From assembly GCF_022701255.1 (NCBI RefSeq), contig NZ_CP031705.1, positions 682,001 through 746,000 of the forward strand: a stretch of 64,000 bases of DNA. The letters run 5' to 3'. Position numbers and translations under genes: made by a program. How positions within the stretch are numbered: the first letter of the stretch is position 1; the number at the start of each line of letters is the position of its first letter. Below the pieces are notes generated by a model. It was given only the letters and a program-made list of their open reading frames with translations. It made no database searches and was not told where the DNA came from. This document shows, in pieces, positions 51,234 through 60,375 of this stretch. The DNA is from Microcoleus vaginatus HSN003. GTDB lineage: Bacteria; Cyanobacteriota; Cyanobacteriia; Cyanobacteriales; Microcoleaceae.

Positions 51234-51692
51234 TCAAGGATTGGGAAGGGCGGAGATATTTTGCCTTCGCTCGTCTAGCCACTGCTGCAAAATCAGGGCT
51301 GCTGCTTTGCGATCGATCGCACCCTTATTTTGCGACACCGAAATCCCTTGTGTTTTCATCAATTCCTCGGCCTCAACCGAAGTCAGGCGCTCGTCCACGT
51401 ATTCTAGGGGGAGCTCTAAGGCTGTGGCGATGCGAGTAGCATATTTCTGCACTTGTCGGGCTTGAGCGCCTAATTCTCCGTTCAGGGAGTAGGGCAAGCC
51501 TGCAACCAAAATTTCCACTCTCCGCTCTCGCACGAGCTCTCGGAGATAAGCTACGTCTCGCTCGAAGGACGATCGTACCAGTGTTGTAATGCCTGTAGCT
51601 ATTAAACCGGTGCCGTCACATCCGGCGATGCCGACTCGTTTGAGGCCGATATCTAATCCTAGTGCTGAAATCCATAATTTATCGTTGGACAT
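51234..51692 (-). CDS. ruvX: RuvX/YqgF-family nuclease (putative Holliday-junction resolvase, 16S pre-rRNA processing)
   Basis: 152 residues from ATG 51692. RNase H-like fold motifs: ALGLDIGLKRVGIAGCD (catalytic Asp), VEILVAGLPYSLNGELG, EYVDERLTSVEAEELM (Glu/Arg), and the last Asp in NKGAIDRKAAALILQQWLDE. The family matures the 5' end of 16S rRNA in Escherichia coli and was earlier thought to resolve Holliday junctions. Lies between the GNAT gene and the DUF3727 gene on the same strand; the 310-bp gap after it holds no firm gene (a 45-codon frame with CPQC at 50998-51135 is noted but unproven). Confidence 0.95.
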   Translation of the reverse strand: MSNDKLWISALGLDIGLKRVGIAGCDGTGLIATGITTLVRSSFERDVAYLRELVRERRVEILVAGLPYSLNGELGAQARQVQKYATRIATALELPLEYVDERLTSVEAEELMKTQGISVSQNKGAIDRKAAALILQQWLDERRQNISALPNP

Positions 51693-51705
51693 TATCAATC
51701 AAGCA

Positions 51706-51737
51706 ATTTTAGATTTTAGATTTTAGATTTTAGATTT
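51706..51737. repeat. Heptanucleotide tandem repeat (GATTTTA)n
   Basis: About four copies upstream of ruvX. The rest of the gap to 51942 has AACGAACCGCGAAGACGC, a recurrent intergenic motif, and no gene. Confidence 0.8.
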
Positions 51738-51942
51738 ACTTCTTTGTTAGTTACCGATTTTTTTTTAACGAACCGCGAAGACGCTAAGGACGCGAAGAAA
51801 GAAGAGAAGATAGGTAATCTTAAGTTGATATTAATCAAAAGCAGAAGGGATATTTTGGGAAGATGACAGAAAAAAAGTAATTTATTGGATGATTAATTTT
51901 CTTTTTTTCTGCCTTCTACCTTTTACCTTCTGCTTTCACTTA

Positions 51943-53274
51943 TTAAGAATTGAGTTCTCCCGGCCAGCCGCCGTCTAGAGGCAACTCTGGCAGATTTAAA
52001 GGCAAAATGCTGCTGCCATCAGTTGCTGCTGATTCGGAATTTTGGCCGCCCAAGGGGTTAACTTGATTCGTTTGACTGTTTCCTGAGTCAGCCAACAGAG
52101 GTTTAATCTCACAGGACGGGTGCCCTGCTGTTGCTTCCCCAGCCATCGGGCCGAGCCAGGACATCCGGCCCGGTACGGGTTTGCGAGTTGGCTGGAAGCT
52201 CTGCAACATTTCTGATAGCTGGAGTCCTTCGAGAGAGACTAACTTGGACTCGCGCAATTTGTGCCACACCGATCGAGACATCAGCAAACTGTGTTCCACG
52301 CGCACTGCTCCAAATTGCTCTAAATAAGCTTCCCGCTCCGGCTGATAGTCAGCGGAAGCTAGTTGCAGGCTTTGAACTGGGAAATCTTGAACAAGGCGCG
52401 CCATCTGGGACAGCAGTTCCGGGTACAGCCAAGTGTAGGCCGGGTGTACCGTCAACTGGGCGACGTGCGGTTGCTGGCCGTTGCGGGATAGCTGCACCTG
52501 AAAATAACCGATCGCGGCTTTGCGCTGCGGTTCAAATACGTAACCGCTAACTACTTCTGTTTTGCCCAGCCACTGTCTGACACCTTCGATTAAAGCGCCG
52601 AAAAAACTGGTTTTGAAATCTTGAATGTGGCGATCGAATACTTGGCGCACCAGGGGCGGCATAGACGCGGTATCCAGTTGATAGAGCAACTGAGCGTCGG
52701 CGTTGCTAACAGGTAGCAGGTTGGGCAAATCTGGGGTCGAGTTGGCCATTTCTTGCAGGCGTTCTGGGGCGATCGTCCAGTAAGTCATCTGGGCCAAAGG
52801 CTGAAACCCGTTCTGCCGATACAAAGCCAAGGAAGTTTTGTCGCCGACATTCACTTCCAACAGCCATGTCCGCGCCTCCCAGACTGCCTCAAAGCAGTAC
52901 CGCAGCAGCATTGAACCAATTCCTTTGCTGCGGGCTTCTGGGTCTACTCCTATGCGATCGATCCGCCAAGTGCTGCGGGTGCGGTTGAAAGGAGAAATCT
53001 GAATTATGCCCTTAACGGTCCCCTCTTCTTCGGCCACGTGGGCCCGAAACAGAGACTGACAAGGGTTGGGAAACAAGCTAAAAATCTTTAGCAGTCCGTA
53101 CCAGCGGCGAATCTGCTGCAACTTTTTACCTAGCACCACGTCGCAGCTTGCGCCCTTGCGATTTTCTGGCTCTTCGGCTGTTTCCGCGCACAGTTGTTCC
53201 ATCACCTCGATGTCGCGATACTGAAACGGGCGAATCACAACCGGGTTTTGGTTTTGGGAGGGAAATGAAGTCAT
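51943..53274 (-). CDS. GNAT-family N-acetyltransferase, two-domain
   Basis: 443 residues. Domain 1 (10-175) is a clear GNAT: VIRPFQYRDIEVMEQLCAET, IDRIGVDPEARSKGIGSMLL (acetyl-CoA loop R-x-K-G-I-G) and LEVNVGDKTSLALYRQNGFQ. The second part (about 185-360) has LLPVSNADAQLLYQLDTASM, YFQVQLSRNGQQPHVAQLTV and YLEQFGAVRVEHSLLMSRSV, resembling a degenerate second GNAT fold. The C-terminal 70 residues are low-complexity (Gly, Ser, Pro) and end in ELPLDGGWPGELNS. Substrate unknown. Such long cyanobacterial GNAT proteins are conserved next to ruvX in this run. Confidence 0.88.
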   Translation of the reverse strand: MTSFPSQNQNPVVIRPFQYRDIEVMEQLCAETAEEPENRKGASCDVVLGKKLQQIRRWYGLLKIFSLFPNPCQSLFRAHVAEEEGTVKGIIQISPFNRTRSTWRIDRIGVDPEARSKGIGSMLLRYCFEAVWEARTWLLEVNVGDKTSLALYRQNGFQPLAQMTYWTIAPERLQEMANSTPDLPNLLPVSNADAQLLYQLDTASMPPLVRQVFDRHIQDFKTSFFGALIEGVRQWLGKTEVVSGYVFEPQRKAAIGYFQVQLSRNGQQPHVAQLTVHPAYTWLYPELLSQMARLVQDFPVQSLQLASADYQPEREAYLEQFGAVRVEHSLLMSRSVWHKLRESKLVSLEGLQLSEMLQSFQPTRKPVPGRMSWLGPMAGEATAGHPSCEIKPLLADSGNSQTNQVNPLGGQNSESAATDGSSILPLNLPELPLDGGWPGELNS

Positions 53275-53465
53275 AGCATAAAAGTGGAGAATGGAAATTT
53301 AAAAATAAAAATTCAGAAAGGGGAAGAGTTAGGGAAGTTTTTTGTTTTGAATGGGTAAATTTTGATTTCAAAACTTATAACTTTTGATTCTTCTCCCTTT
53401 CTTGCTCGATCGAAAATTAAAAATTGCCAATCATCTTTTTGAATTTTTAATTTTCAGTTTTCAAC

Positions 53466-54647
53466 TCAAGATTTTTGTGGCAGAGGTCGAATTACAACGA
53501 CCGGTGTTCGCTCGTCAGCATTCCCGGCGGGGTTGCTACGTAAGGCTTGCTCTAAAAATGTTACCGATAAATCGGAGGTCGCTGCTAATATCTTAACTGC
53601 TTTCAAGTCATTAGCGTCTACGATCGCCGCCGCAAGTCCGGTTTCTCGTTGAATTTCTTCTACAACTTGCTGGGGATTGTCTGGGCCGAGGACAATAAAT
53701 TGGTCGAAGGGAGGCAATGTCCCGGTAACGTCATCGATCAGCCTGGCTTGTTCCCCTGCTAGTTGGTAAAAGACTCCCGGTTGACCAAATATTTTAGCCA
53801 CAGCGCCGATCGCAAATGCTGCTACTACGCGCCAAGGGCCTACTACATCAACCAACGTCTGCATTCCGCAAGCTGTGGCCAAACTCGACGTGGGCAAGAA
53901 AAACAAGCACACTCGCTTTGCCGCCCATCCGGGTTTGACTTCGCTGGGATGGCGGTAGCGTCCCTGCATCAAAGCTAAGGGAGTTTCTGCCAGGGCGACA
54001 ATATCGCCTTTCTGGGCGCGCGGCAGCACGTACCGCTTGACAATTTCGACGGGATTGTCCAGTTCCGCCAGTATGTGAGTGCGAATCGGCAAGACTTCTG
54101 CAACTCCGACATTTCGGGCGATGGGTACGGTGTCGGAGTTGGGAAATTGCAGCGGGACTACTACGTTACGGACTTTGGGGATGCGCCCGCCTGGGCCGTA
54201 GGTGACGAAGTGTACTTGCACCCAAGCTGATTGCAATTTGGTTAAATCTTGCCCTTGAATGTCTACAGAGACTTTAATTTTCGTGTTTTTTTGGGCTTTA
54301 ACAATATAGCCGAACCAGTAATCGTCTGCTCTGGCTGCTGCCTCTTTGTGGCAAGGAATCACCTTTGTCTGGGAAGTAACGCCATCTAAACTTCCGTCAG
54401 ACAGCAGTTTCACCTGTGCCCGCACTTCTGGCAACATAACCTCAAACCGCTGTGTCAGGTTGCGGAACTCCATTTCCCCGACTAAAAGATAGCGGTTGGG
54501 TTCGGAGATGGCTAAGTGCCATTCTCCGGCTGTTAGTTCTAATTTATTTGGACTTCCAGTCCGGCGATAGTTCAACTCTAGGCCTAACCCGCCCAATGCT
54601 AGCAGCGAACCTGCTGCTGCGACTCCTGTTGCTAAAGTCTCGATCAC
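53466..54647 (-). CDS. CofE-like (F420-0:gamma-glutamyl ligase) domain protein
   Basis: 393 residues. The N terminus has a membrane helix (TLATGVAAAGSLLALGGLGL) and a beta-rich domain up to about 200. The second half follows the CofE fold: LPIRTHILAELDNPVEIVKR, QKGDIVALAETPLALMQGRY, LVDVVGPWRVVAAFAIGAVA, and FDQFIVLGPDNPQQVVEEIQ. Cyanobacteria with this gene often lack coenzyme F420-dependent growth, so another amide-bond forming role is possible. The predicted anchor suggests membrane location. First gene of the minus-strand run that ends with proB. Confidence 0.8.
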   Translation of the reverse strand: MIETLATGVAAAGSLLALGGLGLELNYRRTGSPNKLELTAGEWHLAISEPNRYLLVGEMEFRNLTQRFEVMLPEVRAQVKLLSDGSLDGVTSQTKVIPCHKEAAARADDYWFGYIVKAQKNTKIKVSVDIQGQDLTKLQSAWVQVHFVTYGPGGRIPKVRNVVVPLQFPNSDTVPIARNVGVAEVLPIRTHILAELDNPVEIVKRYVLPRAQKGDIVALAETPLALMQGRYRHPSEVKPGWAAKRVCLFFLPTSSLATACGMQTLVDVVGPWRVVAAFAIGAVAKIFGQPGVFYQLAGEQARLIDDVTGTLPPFDQFIVLGPDNPQQVVEEIQRETGLAAAIVDANDLKAVKILAATSDLSVTFLEQALRSNPAGNADERTPVVVIRPLPQKS

Positions 54648-54965
54648 TCTAATTACCGCCCATAATAATTTCTGTTTACTTTAGTCGATCTCTGTCACTT
54701 CGATCGACGATCCGGTAGTAATTGAAGTTTTGGGGGATGTTGGGGGCGATCGAACTTATGCAAGATTACACGTAAGTGCGATCGCGCGTCTGCGGTGGCG
54801 GGGTTGGAGAGTGGGATGGGCGATCGGGCTTTAACAACACCGAGAATTCATTTTGCAGTCGCTTCGGCAGTATATAAAGAGGTTTTCTCAATTATAATTC
54901 ATATATTCAGTTTCAAAAACACCAAACCCACGAAATCGAATCTATGCGTGCAATCAAGCCTGAAG

Positions 54966-57702
54966 GGTAGGGTCGAGAGAAGATGTTACCATCTTCTCCC
55001 TCCCATTCGGAACCGTGCTTGCCACTTTCATAGCACACGGCTACTCGGGTGTACTCTTGTCATCTGAGGGCTTCCCCTTCTTCCGATTTGTTTGATGTTT
55101 CTTTCCTGAAGATACGAGTTTCAGGTTATGTTTCCTGATTAATTCCAAGTCGGTTTTAGTTTTAACATCGTGACAATGCCGATGCAATAGTTGAAGATTT
55201 TTGTACTCATCCTTACCTCCAATGGCTCTGGGGACGATATGGTCAACTTCCATTACATCTTCATTTCTGAAAGTAAATTCGCAATGAGAACATTTACCCT
55301 TCTGCTTTTTTAAGAGCAGTGCCAATCGACTTGACAATTCAGGATTTTTCCCCATCCTTGAACTCCAATAAACCAGGTCGCCATCGTAAGGACTTTTATC
55401 CCCTTTAACTTTCACATAGTCGGTGCTGCTACACTCGAATTCACTATGTTGTAGTAACCGAAGGGGGTTCGCTCCCTCTTCTCTGGTTGAGAATACCCAG
55501 TTATTACCGCCAATGGTGTGCCAATACAGTTGATGTCCTGCCTTGGTGTTTCCACAACGGCGTTTTGCCCAACGTCGAAGTTTCAGGTATGTGAGGTTAT
55601 CTTGTTTAGAGAGTTCTCCAACGGTTCTTGCGTCAGAGTTTGTATAGAAAGAAGTCCATCCCCTTATTACAGGGTTTAAGTCTTTAATTAACGCCGCTTG
55701 TGGCGATGACCTGTGTTTTTTGATGATTCTTCCGATTTCCTCTTGGTGAGCCTTACTTGACTTCTTATTTGGGGTGATGAGTGTGTTAAAACCTAATATC
55801 TCACGGTGCGGACTTAAACTGCTCCGATGTTTTCCAGCAGGGTATTGTCTTATGTGATGACCTAAAAAGTCAAAACCAGCTTTACCATCCTCACTTAATT
55901 CATCCTTGAAAGTGTGAGTTAGCCTTGTCTTCTCAGGTTTTAATTCTAAACCCATGCCAACTAACCATTCCGAGATTATCTCTCGGCATCTTTGAACTAC
56001 GAGCTTATCTTTGTGTATGACCACGAAATCATCAGCGTATCTGATGAAACTCAAGGAACCTACTTTATTTTGCCAGCTTTCTTGATGACCCCGTTTGTTT
56101 TGCAGGTCTATGGTTCTGGCATATTCCATGAGTGTATTCTCAAGCCCGTGGAGGGCAATATTTGCCAATAACGGAGAAATGACCCCGCCTTGTGGCGTAC
56201 CCTCAGATGTAGCAGTGAACACTCCATCGTCAATTACTCCAGATTTTAGCCAGGATTTTACTTGTCTCCTGACTTTGCCTTTTATGTTCAACTTTTGGAT
56301 TAGTTCATAATGGTTGATGCGGTCAAAACACTTTGCTATGTCTGCATCTAATACAAACTTCGCTTTATGTTGAATACAGAGTTTAATCTGCTTAATCGCA
56401 TCGTGACATGACCTGCCGGGTCTAAAACCATAGCTGTTTGGCTCAAAAATTGCCTCCCATTCCGGCTCAAGTGCGGATTTTACTACGGCTTGTAAGGCTC
56501 TGTCGTACATTACAGGTATACCCAGTGGGCGTTTTTCATTACTTCCTGGTTTTGGTATCCAAACTCTTCTAGTTGGTTTGGATCTGCCAGTTAGCTTTAA
56601 TTCCCTTGCCAGTTCTAGACGAGCTGCTGGGGATAGGCTTTTCACTCCGTCCACTCCTGCCGTCTTTTTACCAGTATTGTCCTGAGTGACCCTTCTTACT
56701 GACAAAATCCTATTAGACCAAGACCTCATCAGCGTCTTTTGAAGTTTACGAACTTTCTTGACATCTCCACAACGGTTAGCCGCGAAAATGCGTTTTTGCA
56801 ACTTGAAAACATATCTTTCAGCTTGACGCCAATTGATATCCTTCCATCCCTCTGTATTTGTTGCCAAATCAGATTTAGGCTTGTCCATTACTAATTGCAC
56901 CTTTTCACTTAATCACCTTCGCGGTTTACGTCAGCATATCCTGGGCATTACCCCATCCCTTTTTCGGCATTACCTGTTATTTCAGGTTAGGCATTAGCTT
57001 CTTAAACCATCCCAGCCTTTCGCAGCGTGTAGCCTGACAGCCTACCTCCACAATCGATTTGAAGAGGAGCATACAAAAGGATTACTTCGTTCCTACTATC
57101 CATTGATTAAATCCGTTAGGGTTCGTCTTCTCCGCCGGGGTTCTAGGTGGTGCGCTATCTCGGTATTAGAATCCTGATAGTCCTTACCCTTGTCAGATAT
57201 TCCTGACCCAGAAGTTCAGATTTTTCTGACTAGCTTATATCCTCTGGTACCATATTACGACGGTTGTTTCGACAATTTGTTAGCTTGCGCTTCTACCCCA
57301 CGACTTCATTACTTTCGCAATGATTCGGTTATAGGATTTTTGCTTGCGGTGTCGGTATTCAGCTATCCCGATAGCCCGCGTTCACCCTCGCTTTACACCA
57401 AGGTTGTCAATCTTTGTGTAGAGGAAACCAAATTTAACTCTGGTTCTCTGTGTGCTTTCAATCACGCACCATGATGTCAGGACTTGGTTTATTCTGGATT
57501 TTGGTTATGATGTTGGCGTGTACCTTCATCTTTCCCGCTTCCCCCTAGTTGTCTTGGCTAGATGCTCGACTAGGTTTCCTCACCTGCATGAATAGTAAGT
57601 TGTCATCGGCGAGGGATTAAAGTGCGAACTCCAACCTTGATTGGGTTTACCCCACCGTTGCTAGCCATCCCCCCTTTCGGGTTTCGGCTAAACGAATCGC
57701 AC
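54966..57702 (-). mobile_element. Group II intron, complete, with RT/maturase/HNH protein
   Basis: On the minus strand the 5' end begins GTGCGATTCGTTTAGCCG at 57702. About 800 nt of structured RNA (domains I-III) precede the ORF. Domain V follows it: AGCCGTGTGCTATGAAAGTG then GCAAGCACGGTTC (about 54995-55030), and domain VI GGGAGAAGATGGTAACATCT with the end CTCGACCCTAC near 54967. The exact 3' end is uncertain by 1-2 nt; 54966 is chosen because it restores the interrupted reading frame. This order matches bacterial class CL/B introns. All parts look intact, so it may be mobile. Confidence 0.88.
55041..56888 (-). CDS. ltrA: Group II intron reverse transcriptase/maturase with HNH endonuclease domain
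   Basis: 615 residues from ATG 56888 (AAAAGG lies upstream; GTG 56900 is possible). Order: N-terminal RT0/1 part (ADRCG-type FAANRCGDVKKVRKLQ), RT palm with GFRPGRSCHDAIKQI, SEGTPQGGVISPLLANIALH and the catalytic YADD in FIRYADDFVVIH, thumb/domain X (RGWTSFYTNSDARTVGEL), DNA-binding part and a C-terminal HNH nuclease (CSHCEFTFRNED, EVDHIVPRAIGGKDEYKN, LLHRHCHD). All key residues are present. The protein helps splicing and, with the intron RNA, target-primed reverse transcription into DNA. Confidence 0.97.
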   Translation of the reverse strand: MDKPKSDLATNTEGWKDINWRQAERYVFKLQKRIFAANRCGDVKKVRKLQKTLMRSWSNRILSVRRVTQDNTGKKTAGVDGVKSLSPAARLELARELKLTGRSKPTRRVWIPKPGSNEKRPLGIPVMYDRALQAVVKSALEPEWEAIFEPNSYGFRPGRSCHDAIKQIKLCIQHKAKFVLDADIAKCFDRINHYELIQKLNIKGKVRRQVKSWLKSGVIDDGVFTATSEGTPQGGVISPLLANIALHGLENTLMEYARTIDLQNKRGHQESWQNKVGSLSFIRYADDFVVIHKDKLVVQRCREIISEWLVGMGLELKPEKTRLTHTFKDELSEDGKAGFDFLGHHIRQYPAGKHRSSLSPHREILGFNTLITPNKKSSKAHQEEIGRIIKKHRSSPQAALIKDLNPVIRGWTSFYTNSDARTVGELSKQDNLTYLKLRRWAKRRCGNTKAGHQLYWHTIGGNNWVFSTREEGANPLRLLQHSEFECSSTDYVKVKGDKSPYDGDLVYWSSRMGKNPELSSRLALLLKKQKGKCSHCEFTFRNEDVMEVDHIVPRAIGGKDEYKNLQLLHRHCHDVKTKTDLELIRKHNLKLVSSGKKHQTNRKKGKPSDDKSTPE

Positions 57703-58138
57703 CTACTGATATAGTTTGCCCTTTAATCAGTGGCAATCATCTATTTAATCCAATTAAGGTAACTGTCAAGTCTCCCAAAACCTATCGCAAAGCCGTTTAT
57801 CGCATAGCACAGTTTTTCCGTCGTGAGTTTGAGTATGATTTTGTTCAGTATGGTTATGAAGGCGAAGAAAAAGACCCCAATCATGTTGCATTTCTCTGGA
57901 TCCTGAAGCTAAAGGCTATCCCAAAGAATTTAAAGTACCCTGTATTGGAGCCTGCTGCTTTAGACTTCGAGCTTCAGGTTACGCGATCCAGTGGATTTGG
58001 TTGCATCCATACTTGCGAAGACAGGGGCTGCTATCAGATACATGGGCTAAGTTTATTAATGAATTTGGAAATTTCCATGTTGAGCCTCCTTTGTCCGATG
58101 CAATGAAAGCGTTCCTGAAAAAGCATAATTATTTTTAG

Positions 58139-58634
58139 CTTCAATGAGTTGCTACCCTTATCTAGTGAAATTTAGAGTTTTTGACCCAGAAAGCGATTGC
58201 ATATTTAGCCTTTTAGACCGTAAATCAGCAACGTCTACAAAACAAATCACTTAATTCAATAATTTAATACTTAAATTTTTCAAAAAATATAACGTTTTTC
58301 TTTTAAAAACGTTAATTTATAAGCTGGCACTCCACATTTTTTGAGAATATTTATTAATAATCATTTAATCTGTAAATAACTCTGTATACATGAGTTATTT
58401 TGCATCGCTAAGCTAAGACTGTTCCAGATGTGCGATCCTCTTCGAGGGCTTCGCTAACGCGCTCCTCCAGCTTCTTCCAGGTCGAATGAACAGCGAGCCG
58501 CTAGCGCCGTAGTGGTCAGTACCTGTGAGAATCTACTTCTTAAGTAACAGTCAAAATCTAGTTCTTAGGCAGTACATTTTCGGACAAGTATATAGTTAGC
58601 CTAGTAAATGTAGCAGTAATACCAAAGGATATCT
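58139..58634. other. Intergenic, ~500 bp upstream of the LEA-like gene
   Basis: A/T-rich (58240-58400) without a gene. Near 58430-58520 is a G/C-rich patch (CTTCGAGGGCTTCGCTAACG, CGAGCCGCTAGCGCCGTAG) that looks like a repeat or remnant on either strand. AAAGGAT lies 7 nt before ATG 58635, the ribosome-binding site of the next gene. A promoter is expected between 58540 and 58620 but I cannot place it. Confidence 0.4.
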
Positions 58635-59882
58635 ATGACTGATAATAAGCAGCCTTTTAACCAACCTGAAGCAAATCCTGACTTCCAGGAAAAGAAAGTT
58701 GACAATAGCGAAAACCAGCAGCTTCAGGCTCAGACTAACGAAAACGCAGAATCACAGGAAGATCAATCATCAGGCTCAGGCATTGGCGCGAGAATAGCTG
58801 GAGCAGCAGTCGGTGGTATATTGGGTGCTCGCTCTGGAGGCATTGTTGGTGCTGTAGCAGGCTCAGTTGCTGGCGCTATGATTGGTAAAGGTACGGCTGA
58901 TACTGTTAACCGTGCTGTAGATAATTTAGGGGATGCAGCACACGCTGTAGCAGACGGTATTACACACACTGTAGAAGAGCTAGGGACAGTAGTAAAGGAA
59001 ACTGCTGAGGAAGTTAAACCATCTATCAAAGCTACAGCAGAAGCAGTCAAGGAGACTGTTGAGGAAACTAAGCCTTCGATTAAAGGTATAGCCGAATCTG
59101 TCAATGAGACAGTTAGGGAAGCCAAGCCTTCTGTAGTAGATGCAGTCAAGAGTGCATCCGAGGAAGTCAAACCTACCATTAGAGAAGTAAAAGATTCAGT
59201 CAAGCAGACAGTCGAAGGTGTCAAGCCTTCTATACAAAGTGCAGCGGACTCTATTAAGAGTACGGCGGATGAAGTTAAGCCTTCTGCCAAAGCTGTAGCT
59301 CAGGAAATTGAGGGTGCCACTAAGGATCTTAGATCGACTGTAAAAGATACAGCGAAGGCAGTGGAGCCATCTATAAAAAGTGCAGCCCAATCGCTTCAGT
59401 CATCTGGCAAGAGTGCAGCCGAATCAATCAAGTCATCTGCTCAAAGCGCAGCCGAATCTGCTAAAGGTGCAGCGCAGGATGTTAAGTCATCTGCCCAAAA
59501 TGCAACCGAATCGGCTAAAGATGCAGCGCAGGATGTTAAGTCATCTGCCCAAAATGCAACCGGATCTCCTCAAGGTGTAGCGCATGATTTTAAATCATCT
59601 GCCCCAAATGCAGCCGGATCTGCTAAACCTGCGGTGCCTGATTTTAGGTCCGCGGCCCAAAATGCAACCGGATCTCCTCAAAGTGCAGCGCATGATTTTA
59701 AATCATCTACCCAAAATGCAGCCGAATCTGCTAAACGTGCAGCGCAGGATGTTAAGTCATCTGCCCAATATCTAGCCGAATCCGCCGCAGAGGAAAATAA
59801 GGATAGCGATATTCACATCTCCGGCAGTCCTGAACTCAAGGATCAAGTGGTCATTCATGACAAGAGAATCGTTAAGGACTAG
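58635..59882 (+). CDS. LEA-like / apolipoprotein-like amphipathic repeat protein
   Basis: 415 residues. Residues 1-50 are hydrophilic and disordered (Q, N, E, S). Residues 50-85 form a glycine zipper (GARIAGAAVGGILGARSGGI, VGAVAGSVAGAMIGKGTAD), likely a membrane-inserting pair. Residues 90-400 are amphipathic helical repeats: 15-30-residue units of the kind KETAEEVKPSIKATAEAV and SAAQSAKDAAQDVKSSAQNA, close to group 3 LEA and apolipoprotein-like patterns. Such proteins protect membranes and proteins in drying or cold. The end (DSDIHISGSPELKDQVVIHD) is a short soluble tail. The C-terminal DNA repeats (60-bp units) are nearly identical. Role in stress tolerance is inferred. Confidence 0.75.
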   Translation: MTDNKQPFNQPEANPDFQEKKVDNSENQQLQAQTNENAESQEDQSSGSGIGARIAGAAVGGILGARSGGIVGAVAGSVAGAMIGKGTADTVNRAVDNLGDAAHAVADGITHTVEELGTVVKETAEEVKPSIKATAEAVKETVEETKPSIKGIAESVNETVREAKPSVVDAVKSASEEVKPTIREVKDSVKQTVEGVKPSIQSAADSIKSTADEVKPSAKAVAQEIEGATKDLRSTVKDTAKAVEPSIKSAAQSLQSSGKSAAESIKSSAQSAAESAKGAAQDVKSSAQNATESAKDAAQDVKSSAQNATGSPQGVAHDFKSSAPNAAGSAKPAVPDFRSAAQNATGSPQSAAHDFKSSTQNAAESAKRAAQDVKSSAQYLAESAAEENKDSDIHISGSPELKDQVVIHDKRIVKD

Positions 59883-59938
59883 GTAAACTAAGGGCTTAAC
59901 TTCAGCTTATTAAAGCTAGCCCTAAGAGAGTTTAACAG

Positions 59939-59970
59939 AGAGTGGATCTTAGAAAAGAGTCCACTCTTTT
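59939..59970 (+). terminator. Rho-independent-like terminator of the LEA-like gene
   Basis: Stem AGAGTGGA (59939-59946) and TCCACTCT (59960-59967) with a 13-nt loop, followed by TTTCTGTTT. Lies 57 bp after the stop codon at 59882. Confidence 0.7.
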
Positions 59971-59975
59971 CTGTT

Positions 59976-60375
59976 TAGGAGGAATGCGATCGCCTATGGT
60001 TTAGCGCAGAGTATATTTATTGAGGAACTCTCTCCCTCAAGAAGGAGATATTTCGTTCCTAGTTGATAATTAGGTTGTAGCCATTTGTCGTAACTGCTCA
60101 GAGCGCGCCACTTAATATTTCCTTAGATAATTATGAATTTTTCCCCCGACCTACTGAGAGGGAAACTTTGTTTGGCGCTAAAATTGTTAAGGCTTTGATT
60201 GTTGTGGCTCTTGGGGGCGAAGATACGGAAATATTTGTGTTGGAGGCGAACAATTGCTCCACTACTGGCAGAAGTGGTTAAAACGGCTAAAGTTATTTCT
60301 AGAAAAAGGTGCTTGATAAATCAAGAAATAGTTAGGGTGAAGCTGAGGTGACCAGTTCAACCCCTAACTATATTA
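59976..60375. other. Intergenic, possible gene remnant
   Basis: About 400 bp. The plus strand near 60150-60290 reads TLFGAKIVKALIVVALGGED, TEIFVLEANN before stopping, with no start codon or continuation; it may be a decayed fragment of an unknown gene. No RNA gene or clear promoter is seen. Confidence 0.3.

Larger units (their letters stand above)
54944..58138 (+). pseudogene. GNAT/ESCO-like acetyltransferase gene, interrupted by a group II intron and frameshifted
   Basis: Joining 54944-54965 to 57703-58138 gives a continuous frame: MRAIKPEATDIVCPLISGNH, LFNPIKVTVKSPKTYRKAVY, RIAQFFRREFEYDFVQYGY, DPNHVAFLWIL. A frameshift at about 57905 (TGGATCCTGAAG) follows, and the downstream frame resumes as PEAKGYPKEFKVPCIGACCF, AIQWIWLHPYLRRQGLLSDT and VEPPLSDAMKAFLKKHNYF to TAG 58136. 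The last part is the acetyl-CoA loop of GNAT/ESCO-type proteins (LRRQGLLS). The intron is antisense to the gene, so splicing of this mRNA cannot restore it. Two independent lesions make it inactive. Confidence 0.8.

Noticed and set aside
57190-57474. 94-codon plus frame in the intron
   Set aside because: Lies in the structured 5' part of the group II intron, antisense to it.
58763-59390. Minus-strand frames across the LEA-like gene
   Set aside because: Shadows of the repetitive amphipathic coding sequence.
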